64,000 bases of DNA, from positions 5,450,228 to 5,514,227 of the forward strand of contig VYZI01000005.1 in NCBI GenBank assembly GCA_013397695.1. Direction: 5' to 3'. The notes beneath the pieces were generated by a model that searched no databases, was not told the DNA's origin, and was given only the letters and a program-made list of their open reading frames with translations. Within the stretch, counting starts at the first letter, position 1; each line of letters starts with the position of its first letter. This document shows, piece after piece, positions 1 through 10,275 of the stretch. The DNA comes from Centropus unirufus. Lineage: Eukaryota; Chordata; Aves; Cuculiformes; Centropidae. The position numbers and the translations under genes are program-made.

Positions 1-183
1 CGGGGGGAGCCCCCGCCGCTCCCCCCCGGGAGGAGCCGGGGGTGCCTGGCAGCGCCCCCCGTCCCGCCGCCTCCCGCCCCGCGGCGCGGGGTGCCCCGTC
101 CCCCTACCTCTCCCTTTGTGTCTGGCTGCTCCTCCTCGGTGCGGCTGGGCCTGGCCACTCGTGTCTCTCTCGCTGGGAGAAAA

Positions 184-192
184 GCGGAAGTG
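184..192 (+). promoter_or_regulatory. ETS/GABP-type site
   Basis: The bases GCGGAAGTG match the core and flanks of the ETS-family consensus (CCGGAAGTG) with one difference. They lie in the densest part of the CpG island. ETS sites close to the start are common in TATA-less CpG-island promoters. No TATA box is visible nearby. Binding is inferred from the motif alone. Confidence 0.35.
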
Positions 193-676
193 CTGCAACA
201 GCAACTATTAAACAGGCAATGGCTTCCCCGCTGCCTCCCCCGCCGCCGGGCGGGGATGGGGGCTGCGGGGATGGAGGGGGGGGGCGCCTGTGTTCCCCCC
301 CCCGCCCTGTGTTTCCCCCCCCCGGGGTGGGCAAGGAAGGGCGCTGGGAAGGGGACGGGAGCTGTTGATGGAGACCCTCTGGGAAGTGATCCGCAGGGGT
401 GTCCAGCGGGGAAGGATAAATGCCCTTCCCTGGCTCTGCTGCTGGGAGGGAGCCCCGCGGGGACGAGGTCGAGGCAGGTGGCTGGGAGAGGGGGCAAGAT
501 CCCGGGGCTGCTTTTCCAAGGCTTGAGAGGGGGGTATTGGGCTCGCAGGGGGGCTGCTTGCCTTCCTCCTATCCTTACTACTGCTTCAACCCCAAAGCTT
601 CCCCCCTGCCTCACCTGCTTTGTCCCTCCAGCAGCAGCAGCAACTTCTCACCTGTCTCAGTTGGAAAGCAATAAGG

Positions 677-718
677 GAAAAGAAAAAAAAAAAAAAAAGA
701 AAAAAAAAAAAAAAAAGA
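677..718. repeat. Interrupted poly(A) tract
   Basis: Two A-runs, each of about 16 or more bases, are separated by single G bases within an otherwise GC-rich island. On the - strand this is an equally long T-tract. No repeat body adjoins it on either side, so I read it as a microsatellite, or the tail of an insertion too old to recognise. Length is likely polymorphic or prone to sequencing error. Confidence 0.8.
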
Positions 719-935
719 GGGAGCCCAGCCCAAAGCCTTCCTCCTCCCCCGCCGGGCAAGCCAAAAGGAGGGATCCCCCGGCAGCGTCCCTGTCTCTCAC
801 CTGTTTCAGCCAGAGAGGAGCAGCTGTGTCCCCCTTCCCTCCCCGGCTCAGCCCTGAACCAGCGGCAGGAGCAGCCGCTTTCCCACTCGCCTTCACCCGG
901 AGTTCAGGATTCCATTGTCCCCCACACTGCACTTG

Positions 936-981
936 GTGACATCACTGACACACAAAGAAGGGGCACTTCGTGATGTCATCA
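936..981. promoter_or_regulatory. Mirror pair of ATF/CRE-like sites
   Basis: GTGACATCAC at 936-945 and GTGATGTCATCA at 970-981 are variants of the CRE/ATF core TGACGTCA, with CpG replaced by CA or TG. They are near reverse complements of each other, matching at 9 of 10 bases, and their centres lie about 34 bp apart. Both are preceded by a CACTT sequence. A GCATGCTGGGA element follows at once, resembling half of the ZNF143-type promoter motif. The grouping within the CpG island suggests a core promoter or proximal cAMP/stress-responsive element. This is inferred from motifs only. Confidence 0.45.
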
Positions 982-1134
982 ACGCATGCTGGGAAAGAAA
1001 ACAAAATCCTGGGCTTGGCAGCGACGGCACGAAAATTCCCCCCTTCAGTTTTCCAAAGATAAAAGTATTAGGGATTTTTTTTATGGGTTTTTTTCCCTTT
1101 TCCCTTGAAGTCCCCAGATGGAGAGCTCGTCTGC

Positions 1135-1153
1135 AAAAAAAAAAAAAAAAAAA
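1135..1153. repeat. Poly(A) run of 19 bases
   Basis: An uninterrupted run of A lies in the CpG island, a short distance after a T-rich stretch (1075-1095). No transposon body is recognisable upstream. It is probably a simple mononucleotide repeat. Confidence 0.85.
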
Positions 1154-1506
1154 GCTCAGCAGCGTTCACCCGTCTGGGCTGCCGAGTGTTGTATTGTCGA
1201 GGCGCTTGGCTTTTCTCCCCGAATCCTCTCCTGCCCATCTCTCGCTCTCCTGTCCACCCAAGGGACAAAATGGGATTTGGCTGGAGCGCCCTGAGGCCCC
1301 CGTCCGACCCGTGGGCGCAGGGAGCAGCTCCCTGGGGTGCTGCCCCTCTTCCTGGAGGTGCCGGACCCGCTCGTGAAGGGACAATAGGGACAAGCATTCC
1401 CACCGACCTCACCCGGGGCAAATTCGGCTTTACGCCTCTAGTTTCCGTAGACCGTCCAGGAGGGATCGCCTATGGAATTTCTTGGCATCTTCAGTGGCCG
1501 AAAATG

Positions 1507-1665
1507 GTGCCCCATCCCTGGGGTGTCCCAGATGACCAGGTTGGATGAGGCTATGAGCAACCTGTCCTAGTGGCGTGGGAAGGCGTCTCTGCCCGTGGCA
1601 GGGTGGAGGTCAGAGCTGGGTGATCTTTGAGGCCCCTTCCAACCCAAACCATTCCGATTCTATGG
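1507..1665 (+). mobile_element. CR1 LINE, 3' end fragment
   Basis: The stretch reads like the terminal part of the avian CR1 consensus: a GCCCCATCCCTGG segment, then GGTTGGATGAGGCT, GAGCAACCTG, a TGCCCGTGGCAGGG segment, GATCTTTGAGG, CCTTCCAACCCAAACC and a final ATTCTATGG-like terminal repeat. CR1 is a non-LTR retrotransposon that ends in a short repeat instead of poly(A), and most genomic copies are 5'-truncated like this one. Only about 160 bp are present and no coding sequence remains. It is inserted inside the CpG island. Confidence 0.9.
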
Positions 1666-1691
1666 AAATCCAATGGCTGTCACCACCATGC

Positions 1692-1717
1692 ATCGCGATA
1701 ATGAATCGCGATAGTGA
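1692..1717. repeat. Two tandem 13-bp units with TCGCGA palindromes
   Basis: The unit ATCGCGATAATGA at 1692-1704 is followed directly by ATCGCGATAGTGA at 1705-1717, one base different. Each unit holds the 8-bp palindrome ATCGCGAT with two CpGs. This is a small local duplication just after the CR1 fragment. Confidence 0.7.
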
Positions 1718-2200
1718 ATGGGAGTTTGTGTTTTCACCCTTCCTCCCGCGGAAGGACCCCGCGGCGATCCGGCTGCAGCCGCGACAGAGCGCTGTCACGA
1801 CATGACCCCTCGGGATTCCTGGGGGTTCGATCCACCCCGGAGGAGCGGGGGCACGGAGGGGCGACACGGGACATCCCGGGGCTGGGCATCTCCGCCTCGT
1901 GGCGACCGGCGCCGGGGAGCGGGCATCCCAGGAGTGCTCCCCCTGCAAGTCCAGGCTTCCCGTCTCACGCTTTCCAGGCGCTGCCCGTTCCCGGGAGCGG
2001 CCGCGGGGAGGCGGGAAGCCTCACTGAGCCCCCGGGGAGAGCGGCCCTGCCCGGGCATTGCCTTCGGGATCCCCTGGGACCCGACTCTGCCCTCCGGTGG
2101 GGCAGGCGGGACCGCCAGGAGACTCTGGCCGGGAGGATCCAGTCCCTTAGGAAGGGCACAGACTCGAGTGGGAACAAAACCCTGGAGGTTGGGTCTTGTA

Positions 2201-5200
2201 ATGGACGCCTGTGGCTTCTTTTGAGGACAATTGGCACCCGAAGAAAAGGAGTGTTTGGGCCAGCTGTAAGCAGGAATGCCTGGGAATGCTGCGCCCAGCC
2301 TCTGTGGGACAGCTGCTTCACACTTTTGGGGCTCACCGCAAGGTTCTGGTTGTGGCTCTGATCTTTCATCCTTTACATCCAGCCGTGCTTGAAACAGAGG
2401 TCCTCCTGGAGGGGACACTCCAGCAGGGACAAGCTTTATCAGCCTCACCTCTGTTTCCTTAGGCCTCTGAATATGTTCTTTCTCCTTCTTCATCCTCCCC
2501 ACCGCCCAGTTTTCTGCACACGTCTCAGCAGCACCTCATTTCACCTGGATGAATCCCAAAACTGCCGAGACTCCCCACTCCTGCTGCCCAGCCTCTGTGT
2601 GACTGAGCAGAGCGTTGTGCCAGTCCCGTACACCAGCGATGCTGCGGGAGTCACCCTGACAAGAGAAGGAGTTCCACTGCAGTGCCACATTTTTTATTTT
2701 TTTATTTTTTTTGGTTTGGGGACGTGTGTGTTCTTTTGCTAACCATCCCCTTCAGTGTTTATGACCTGTAATAGTAAATATTAGGCCTTGATGAATTGTC
2801 CCCCAAAAGCAGCACGCTAGCATAGGCAGCCTGCCTAGTTTGGCCTGTGGGAATGACACTTGAGAAGTCAGGTTCGTCCTTCCCTCCAGTATCTGGGGAC
2901 CTTTGGCATCTCCACCATTGACAGAGGCCTTGAAGATGCATAATACGTTCTGTGAAAAAGTGGCATTTAGTTAAAGAGGCGGCTAATTTGATCACTCCGT
3001 GCCCCTCATTGTTGAAGGGGAGGTGGGGGGCAGAATTCAACTCCCATATGCTTAACAGCCACAGCCGCGCTGTCAGCCTTCTCTTTACTAATCCCGGGAG
3101 GCTGTGGAGGATGGGGCTGGCAGGATGATGCCACATGCCAGGCAGCAGATACAGGAGATGAGAGTACACAAAACGGGCTGATCAGGCTTCACAAATTTTA
3201 GTGCTGATGGGACAACTTTTTTAAAAACCAGAAAATCTTCACTTTTACCACAAATAAACCTCCAGCTCTTTCCTGCCATCACGGGAATCCTGCACCAAAG
3301 TCAAATGAGACAACTGTTATTAATAATGAAAGCCCTCCACTTCTGTAATAGCGGGCAGGAAAAACGTAAAGATTGTTACAAAATCACACTTTTCCTTTAT
3401 TATGTTAATAACCTTGGCAGGGGGTTATCTGTAGACTAATCTTTTCTGCAGCACAAAAACCTTGGTAACCCTGTTCAAAGTAATAATATGATAACCAGTA
3501 GCAGTGGTTATTTCCTTTGAAGCCTACCCAAAAATGCATTTGCTGAAAGCACCTACTGATATCATCACTTGGGCAGCTGTTACGGTGGTAACTCCCATTT
3601 TATGACTAGGTTGTGGCTAGGATCAGGCAATGGGCTGCTGTCCTGTGCTAGCCAGGACATTCTTATCACCCTGGAGAGAGATGGAGCCAAGAAGCTAACT
3701 TCTATGCCCAGAAACACTTTTGCAGCTTTCCTTGCTCCCACCCTTTACTGTTCTTTCAGCCCTGCATGGACACCAAAGAACTGGAAAAGAGTCTAGAATA
3801 TGACTATTTTTTTTCCAGCTAACAGAACTAGCTCCTCTCATCCAATCTCTTACCATCTTGTGAATTTTGACAAAGCCTCACTGATCTGATTCTATTTCAT
3901 TTCTGCAAAGTGTGTGCACTGTGTCAGGCAAGCTTTCCTTCTTATCAAAGCTTCTCTCTGTCTCCTTACCTTTCTTCTTTTTTTTTCTTTTTGGCCAAGT
4001 TGTGCAAAGGACTTCTAGAGGAAGCTGACCCAGATTATTCATTTTCCCTGTGCCCCAAGCTTTTTTAATCGATGGCACTAGCTCAGTGCAGCAACTGAAT
4101 AGGATTAGTCACTTTTCCTTCTGGATCAAGTTTGGAGGAGCCTGCAAAGATAGATGACTAGAATGGAGTTGCCTTTGGGGCTTTGAGCTTAACTCACAGC
4201 AGAAGCTAGCCAATTCAAATCACTCTGAGCCTCCTGCTAAAGGAAGGTGACTGGGATTAGTCCCTTTGTACCATCTCAGCTCCAGATAAATTTTCAGCAT
4301 TATTCCTGGCTGGTCGGTTTGGGTCTGTGCCAAAGCCCCTTTTATTTCCACCAATTCCAGTGAGTTTTGTGTCAGACCTTTTGTGGGGACCAGAAAAGAC
4401 ATGATCAACTGTTTGGCTATCCTAGTGTCGTCTTGCTGCTAATGTCACACTTGCAAGTGATAGCAGCAAAGCCAGAAACACGCTGTTATCCTGTGACGAC
4501 ACACTTTGTCCTTTTTGTATGACCCTGGGGTACAAAGTGAGGTGGCAAGGAAAAGCCACGATAAGCTCAGGACTTAAGACACAGCTATTTGAATAACGCT
4601 AGACAGGAACTCTGAACTGGGCCAAAAGGGGAACTGCATTCAAATGAGAGAAAATGTAACAGAAGACTCAAGTGGCTCATTTATGTGACAAATGGGTAGT
4701 TAAGTTACAGGCTCACCCTTTGGTTTCCTGCTCCCAACTATCTTGCCGTAACCTAATGATGTAGTCCAACTTCCCTTGCTGTAATTTTCTCACACAATAC
4801 AATTCTTAGTCCTTAGAGGTATATCTTTATCTGTTCCTTACAGAAGAATGAAAGGGTCCACAAGCAGAAAAAGACTTATTTCCTCTCCTTTCATTCCAGT
4901 GCCAAAGAGGATTTAGTTATGGAAGGAAAAGTTTAGATCTCATTTTCAGACTCTTGCTATCTGCTTCTTGGTCTTGGTTTTGTTTGAGACTAGCCCTGGG
5001 AGCTCTCTGAAGGCCTTGCTGAGAAACTGTTGTGGAGGCAGAAAGACTTGGGACCTGTTACGTCTTCTGGACTTATTAAAGCCCTGGCTGAACTCCCACA
5101 GATGTGAAGAGTGGCTGGCAATCAATTCCAAAAGCTTAAGCAGAGAAGTATAGCTGCATGTAACTATACATATCTTCTGCCTCAACGGGGCTTCTTTTAT

Positions 5201-7879
5201 GCCTCTCCTGGTATATATATAGTCTGGTTCATTTTGGTAACTGAAAAACTGAAGATGCTTAGATCAATTCCCTTTCACAGCCTCATAAGAAGTTTCATGA
5301 GATATATTTCCAGGGCTTCCTGCCTTGCTTCCAGGTAATGAGATTGAGCCTTAGAATTGCTTTACCTTGAAGATACGATGATTCACTGCTTTCTCAGGTT
5401 GGCCAATCTATATCTTGCACTTAGTGATCAGGACTGAAGGATACGTGATGCTTTCCCTGTCTATGTCTCTAGCAGTGACTCTATAATTCTGATCCTCAAT
5501 TTCCCTCACGTAAAAGAAGAGAATAATGTTAACCAGGAGTTACACTGAAAGTATAAATGGAGGTATACCTACAGACTTCACTTCTAGCCACTCATTAGAC
5601 TTTTCTGTCACTTCCTTTTTGTGCCTGATGGATCTGCTTTTCTGCAGAATGCTGGCTCCCCAGTGGTCTCTGTTCTTCCTTCAGGCTTTGCAGTAACTGC
5701 CTCTGCTTTTCTTCTCAGTCTCTGCAGCACACAGGATTGCTGTAGTCCAGACTCCTTGACTTTTTATCTTCTGGCACTCCATGCTCTCCTAGTTCACATG
5801 ATTTTCCTCTTTCTGCCTCTTTTTTTTTTTTTTCAGTTTACAGAAACTTCTGCTTTATTGACCATCATTAGCTCTCTATTACTATATGCCACTTTCCTTG
5901 GCATTAGCACCCAGGACCTGAAGAAATTCAAAGTGGAACAATTGTATTAGACTAAGTAGTAGAAGGACTATCATCAATCAGTGGTGCCCCAAGAAAGCTC
6001 CCCGGGCAATGGCATTCCTCCTGGCAAGAGCCCTGGAAGAGGTGCAAGGTGTTGACCAACATGAGCCAGACAAAAGGACAATGGGTCACACTGCAGCAAA
6101 TGTGCTACTTCTGCCACCCTTGTCCTGCTAACTTGCAGGAAGTTCCAACTTCACATCTAAACTTGTGTTTGCTTTTTATTTGTCACCACTCAATGGCCAA
6201 TGGTAATGACCACTGCCGGACCAAATCCATAGCTGATATTTTCCACTACAGTAATAAATTATTCGGTTGTCACTTTCCCATGCTGGCATAATGCTAGGGG
6301 TAGCTTAGGAAAAGCCAGTCTAAAAGGCGGTTTTGCCAGCCCAAACCGCACCTCCTGATGTTGTGTTTGTGCAACTATGTTGCCTGCACAGCGATCCAAG
6401 AGATGTTTTTGTGGTGGAAACAACCCTCAGAGTGTCTCTGTCTTGCAACAAAATAGTCAAGAGAGGTGAACAGCGGAGGACGGCTTATTAATACTGGACC
6501 TTACGCTTTATCCCTCTGCCTTTGTAGGGCGCTGTGATAAACTCAGATGAAAAGGAGAGTATTTTTCCTACAGTCGCCAGAATGTTACAGGTTGACCATA
6601 GGTTCCAAAGATGTACCTTGGAAAATCACTCATTGTGGAAATGCAGCTCTGCAGTAGGAGATATGAAATGCCAGTCAATGTACTGGATGGGATATTGACG
6701 AACTCAGGGACGAGTGGACAAAGTAATTTCCCTAGTATCCAAAACAAAAGGATTTGTCACTATATAAATAATACACCTATAGTTCTTTCTTTCTGCCCTT
6801 TCAAATATTTCTCAGTGTCACAGTATGTGTCACTCTGGATCAGACAGGTTAGTAAAAGAAAATCTGCTTTGGTTGCTTACACACTGAATTGGTATAGTTC
6901 TTCTTCTAGTTTATTCTTTCTACTAAAAAAAACCGAGTGATTCCCTGTCTGCTCCAATTCTGTGGATTTGTAAATCCGTGCGGGGAAAAAAATCCACATG
7001 TCCTAACTTCTCAGAAAATGTATTTAGTGAGGATTTCAATTGAGTCTTTCAACCTCTGCCTCCTCATCTAACAAAGGTTCTTCTCAACAGAGAAGGATCA
7101 GGAGAGGTGTGCAGGGCTCAGTAATTTCACTCTGTGGCTTGACTACAGTTCAAGACTTCAATGGTCTTCAACTGCAATTTTTCTCCCTAGGCCTCCTTAT
7201 TATTGGAGCCCTTCAAAAGGATGCAATAGAATCACTCAGACTTTTACAGATCCCTGATGCTGCATTCTTAAGAAACCAATGCATAGCCCTTCTTTTCTTC
7301 TTTTTTGTCTGACCAGCACGAGGAAGCAAAGAATAGAACATGCATTTGATTGTTAACCATTACTTATATCTAGCGCTTGAATCATATATTTTTCATATTT
7401 GTTGAAGGATGAAACATTCTTAATCTCCCGTGTAAATCCACAGTTAAAACAAAAAGTTGTATGCTACTAAAAGCTCCAGCATTAGAAAGCCCTTAATTTC
7501 CAGACTTCTTAAATGCCTTTGTCTATTTTAGTCTCCCTGGTATAGGCCTTAGTAGCTCTCAGATTATGCCAAAGGTTATAGAAAAGTTCACAGCATGGAC
7601 TATAACTTCACACATAACATTTTCTCATTATCCTTTCTCACATTCATGATAATAAAACTTCCATGTAGCATCTTCAGCAATTGCTTACATGGAAGTATAA
7701 GTTTATGAAACTTAAACATTTCTGAATGCCTGTAAAATACCTTTTTATTTTATTTTTTTAAAAATAACCTCGTGTTGCTCTGCTCTGTTCCCATATGATC
7801 ATTAAAGGATATCTTTGAAATGTGGTTTCTTGCTAAGTTAAAGAATGTCTTGTCTATTCTATGGCCTGAAGTGGTTTCA
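2201..7879. other. Noncoding stretch, no gene seen
   Basis: After the CpG island the sequence becomes AT-richer and CpG-poor. All open frames are short and look like chance. A T-rich tract lies at 2690-2715. Between 2760 and 3560 there are several TAAT-rich motifs (for example TTAATAATGAA near 3319 and GTTAATAACC near 3404), which could be homeodomain or HNF1-like sites in a distal regulatory element; a single sequence cannot show conservation. A 14-T run with CAG at 5820-5837 mimics a splice acceptor. Nothing else in this stretch is recognisable. Confidence 0.5.
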
Positions 7880-8005
7880 GGCTTCATCCACACAGGCACA
7901 TTTTATGCTTCACATCAATACAAATATACAGATAGGGTTAAACTAGCATAACCCTACCTGTGAACTCCTGTCTCAACATAAAAATACCGTCTTCAGTTCA
8001 ACTAA
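7880..8005. repeat. Possible worn palindromic (MITE-like) element
   Basis: The stretch contains AGGGTTA and TAACCCT arms around an AACTAGCA loop near 7934-7955. It also has the phrases ATCCACACAGGC and TTAAACTAGCATAACC, which resemble an old palindromic repeat I associate with reptile and bird genomes (a core rich in TTTAACTA and TAACC, with CTACAC-type ends). Divergence is high and the boundaries are guesses, so this could be chance. Confidence 0.2.
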
Positions 8006-10201
8006 AACCATTTCCAGAGCAACGTAAGTAAAAATTGGAAAAAGACACACTTCTAGAGCATTCACGCGAGAAACTACACCAGTGTAATTTTACAACATTA
8101 CATAATATAATAACACGGCCTCTTTTGTTGTGCAGAGATGCTTTGGGAAACTTTATCCATGGTGTAACAACATTGCTCTGCCAATGTTTTCATTCAACAT
8201 TTCGGTTAAGTTAGAACGGAAAGAGGAGGACCTTGCTTTGATGCTGTGTTTGTGATCTTTTTTCAAAGATTCATTGCACCTTTTCTCCCCCTTTGTTTTT
8301 TTTCCTTTTCTTTCCCACTCCCCATAGCCTGAAACATTGCCTTTCTCCATATTTTCCTGGCCATAATTCTCTACTTCGTTTTAAACTTTTCTACTTTTTC
8401 TTCTTTGCATTCTTCCTTGTTCCTGGCTTTTCTGAATTCCTTGCAAGTGGTGTCTTGAATTTTGGACAGTATGTCCAGTCAGGCAAGTTTTTTTCTTCCT
8501 ATCATCTCTGAACATACAAAATAGAAAATTGCTTCCCTCTTCCCCTTCCTTCCGGATAGTATGGTGGCTACTTCTTTATTAAATACCACTACCTTAGTCC
8601 CTTCTCCTTATTTCCTCCTTCTTCCAGGCTTTCAGGCTGCTTCTTGGAGTGTCTTGCAAACGCCTATGGAAGCCGGTTTCTCTCAATTGACCAGCAACAT
8701 AGCAAGAGGTCTGCAGAGGCCATAGTCTGAAAGCCACTGCTTATTGCATCAGTTGGAATGACAAAAATAAGGGCCCTCTGGACATGAACTTTTTCTTATA
8801 GCACAACTGGGCTTTAGGCATTACCAATGTATGAATAGGACACAGTAATGTAACTGCAGACATTTAATTCCTGTTTTGCAAGTTTTAACTTCTTTTTTTG
8901 AACAATACTACAAATTAAAATATATTTGTATAGAATCGGATTTAATGAGATACCTACCAGCCTACAGACACATGGATGGTAAGAAACCAGTCCCGTCTAT
9001 ATGCTTAAAGAAATCAGAAGGACATGCCTCCTTTACAATGTTCAAGGTGTCAGTAAAACTGCACAGCTTGGGTGTCAATGGCACCACACCCTGGAAGAGT
9101 TTGTTTGCAAAGCTGAGGTTGAAACTAAAGGACACTGAACAACAGATACGAAGAGTATTTCCTCTACCAATTGTAGTCAGGAGAGCAGAGAAAAAAATGT
9201 TGTCATTTTGCTCTTTGAAGATTTGCACACAAATTGCTGTGTCCTCGAAAATGAGATTTGCATTTCAAATGTCAGAATGTATCTACTGAATCTAAAAACT
9301 ACAGACAATCTTTACAGAATGCAAGGTATATTTAAATTATTTTTTTTTATAGACAGCTAATAATGAAATGGAATATTGCCATTTCTTTCTAGGAATTTTT
9401 TGGCAAGGAAGTTGGAGATTTTTCAAATAGCAGAGACAGGACTAACACCTTTCTAATGCCATTTCCAAATTCTGCTGTTATTTTTGTTTTAAGCATCTGC
9501 TGACTTCAAAAGATTCCCATTATTTCATGATGCTATCATAGAAAATTGACACTCACCCTTTTAGATATACAGTGTCACACAGGACAAGCAATGCAGTAGA
9601 ATCATCTACAGTCTGGTGAACTGTGTGTGCATTAATCATGACAGTATTTCAGTTTAATTTTTATTTAAACTCATCAGGTCTTGTGCACTGACTGTTGAGT
9701 TCAATACCATTCTATGCATCGGTTTAATCTGTTTCAAATGAGGCCATTGGATAGGAGCAGAGTTTTGGAAGGAACTCGTTAGTGGATGTGCTGCTGCCTT
9801 CTGCAACTCCAAGGCTTCCATCAGGAGGATCCTTTTGTTGCCTTAATGTCTCCACTGCAGCAATGTGTTGTGCTGTGCCCATGTTACCCAGGTATTTTGG
9901 GTTTCTTTAATTTAGCTGCCTTGATCTTCATTCAGTTATTTTTTTCCCCTGCTGTGAAATATTTTTTTCCATCTTCTAGTTTCTGTGCTATTGGCTCTCT
10001 GCTTATCAGAAAAGCAAGAGAGAGGACTGTGTCACACTTGAATGATTTTTTATAAGGTTGGGATATACTGTAGGTTTCACAATAAGATAGCCAGGCCAAT
10101 GGAGTTTGTATATATAGATTTTTCAGTTTTGTTGCAGCTATGGGATTAGCTAGCATGGTAAAAGGAAAAAAAGCAAAGAGATGGATTCTGGTTTTGCCTT
10201 G
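8006..10201. other. Noncoding stretch, no gene seen
   Basis: AT-rich, CpG-poor DNA. The longest open frame (8876-9289, + strand) has an unremarkable composition, no recognisable domain and overlaps another open frame on the opposite strand. No repeat family is recognised. Confidence 0.5.
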
Positions 10202-10275
10202 GCATAACTCTATAGTGGTCAGCAGGCTTACTCCAGATTTACGCTGGAATAAAGGGAGCTCAGAGTCAAGCCCAA
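10202..10275 (+). repeat. Ancient palindromic repeat fragment (sauropsid MITE-like)
   Basis: The wording CTTACTCCAGATTTACGCTGG, then a GGAGCTCAGAGTCAAGCCC segment, closely resembles an old repeat I recall as abundant in turtle and crocodilian genomes. Its typical form is a palindrome around a GTTACTCCTGATTTACACTGGTGTAA-like phrase, ending in GAATCAGGCCC. Only one half with its end is preserved. The match is from memory, so the exact family name is not given. No coding sequence is involved. Confidence 0.5.

Larger units (their letters stand above)
1..2200. promoter_or_regulatory. CpG island, probable promoter/first-exon region of an unidentified gene
   Basis: The left edge is extremely GC-rich, with CpG-dense C and G runs in the first 350 bases. 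CpG stays frequent to about 2150, then falls sharply to the CpG-poor state seen in the rest of the window. In vertebrates such an unmethylated-type island usually marks a transcription start. Inside it are an ETS-type GCGGAAGTG at 184-192, two ATF/CRE-like sites at 936-981, two long A-runs and several splice-like signals. No reading frame with a convincing start and known protein is present; the open frames here are open because GC-rich DNA has few stop codons. The direction of the gene is undecided. The gene body probably lies to the left on the - strand, or the first exon is noncoding and followed by a very long intron on the + strand. The right boundary is approximate. Confidence 0.75.

Noticed and set aside
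91..939. 282-codon open frame on the + strand in the CpG island
   Set aside because: It is rich in P, G, A and R, runs through the poly(A) tract as polylysine and has no recognisable domain; long frames are expected in GC-rich DNA.
1795..2502. 235-codon open frame on the - strand
   Set aside because: It overlaps equally long + strand frames, begins outside the island and has low-complexity composition; no family recognised.
5820..5837. T-run followed by CAG as a splice acceptor
   Set aside because: No open exon with a donor follows; poly-T tracts ending in CAG are common by chance.
8876..9289. 137-codon frame on the + strand
   Set aside because: No recognisable domain, an overlapping frame exists on the other strand, and there is no CpG island or splice context.
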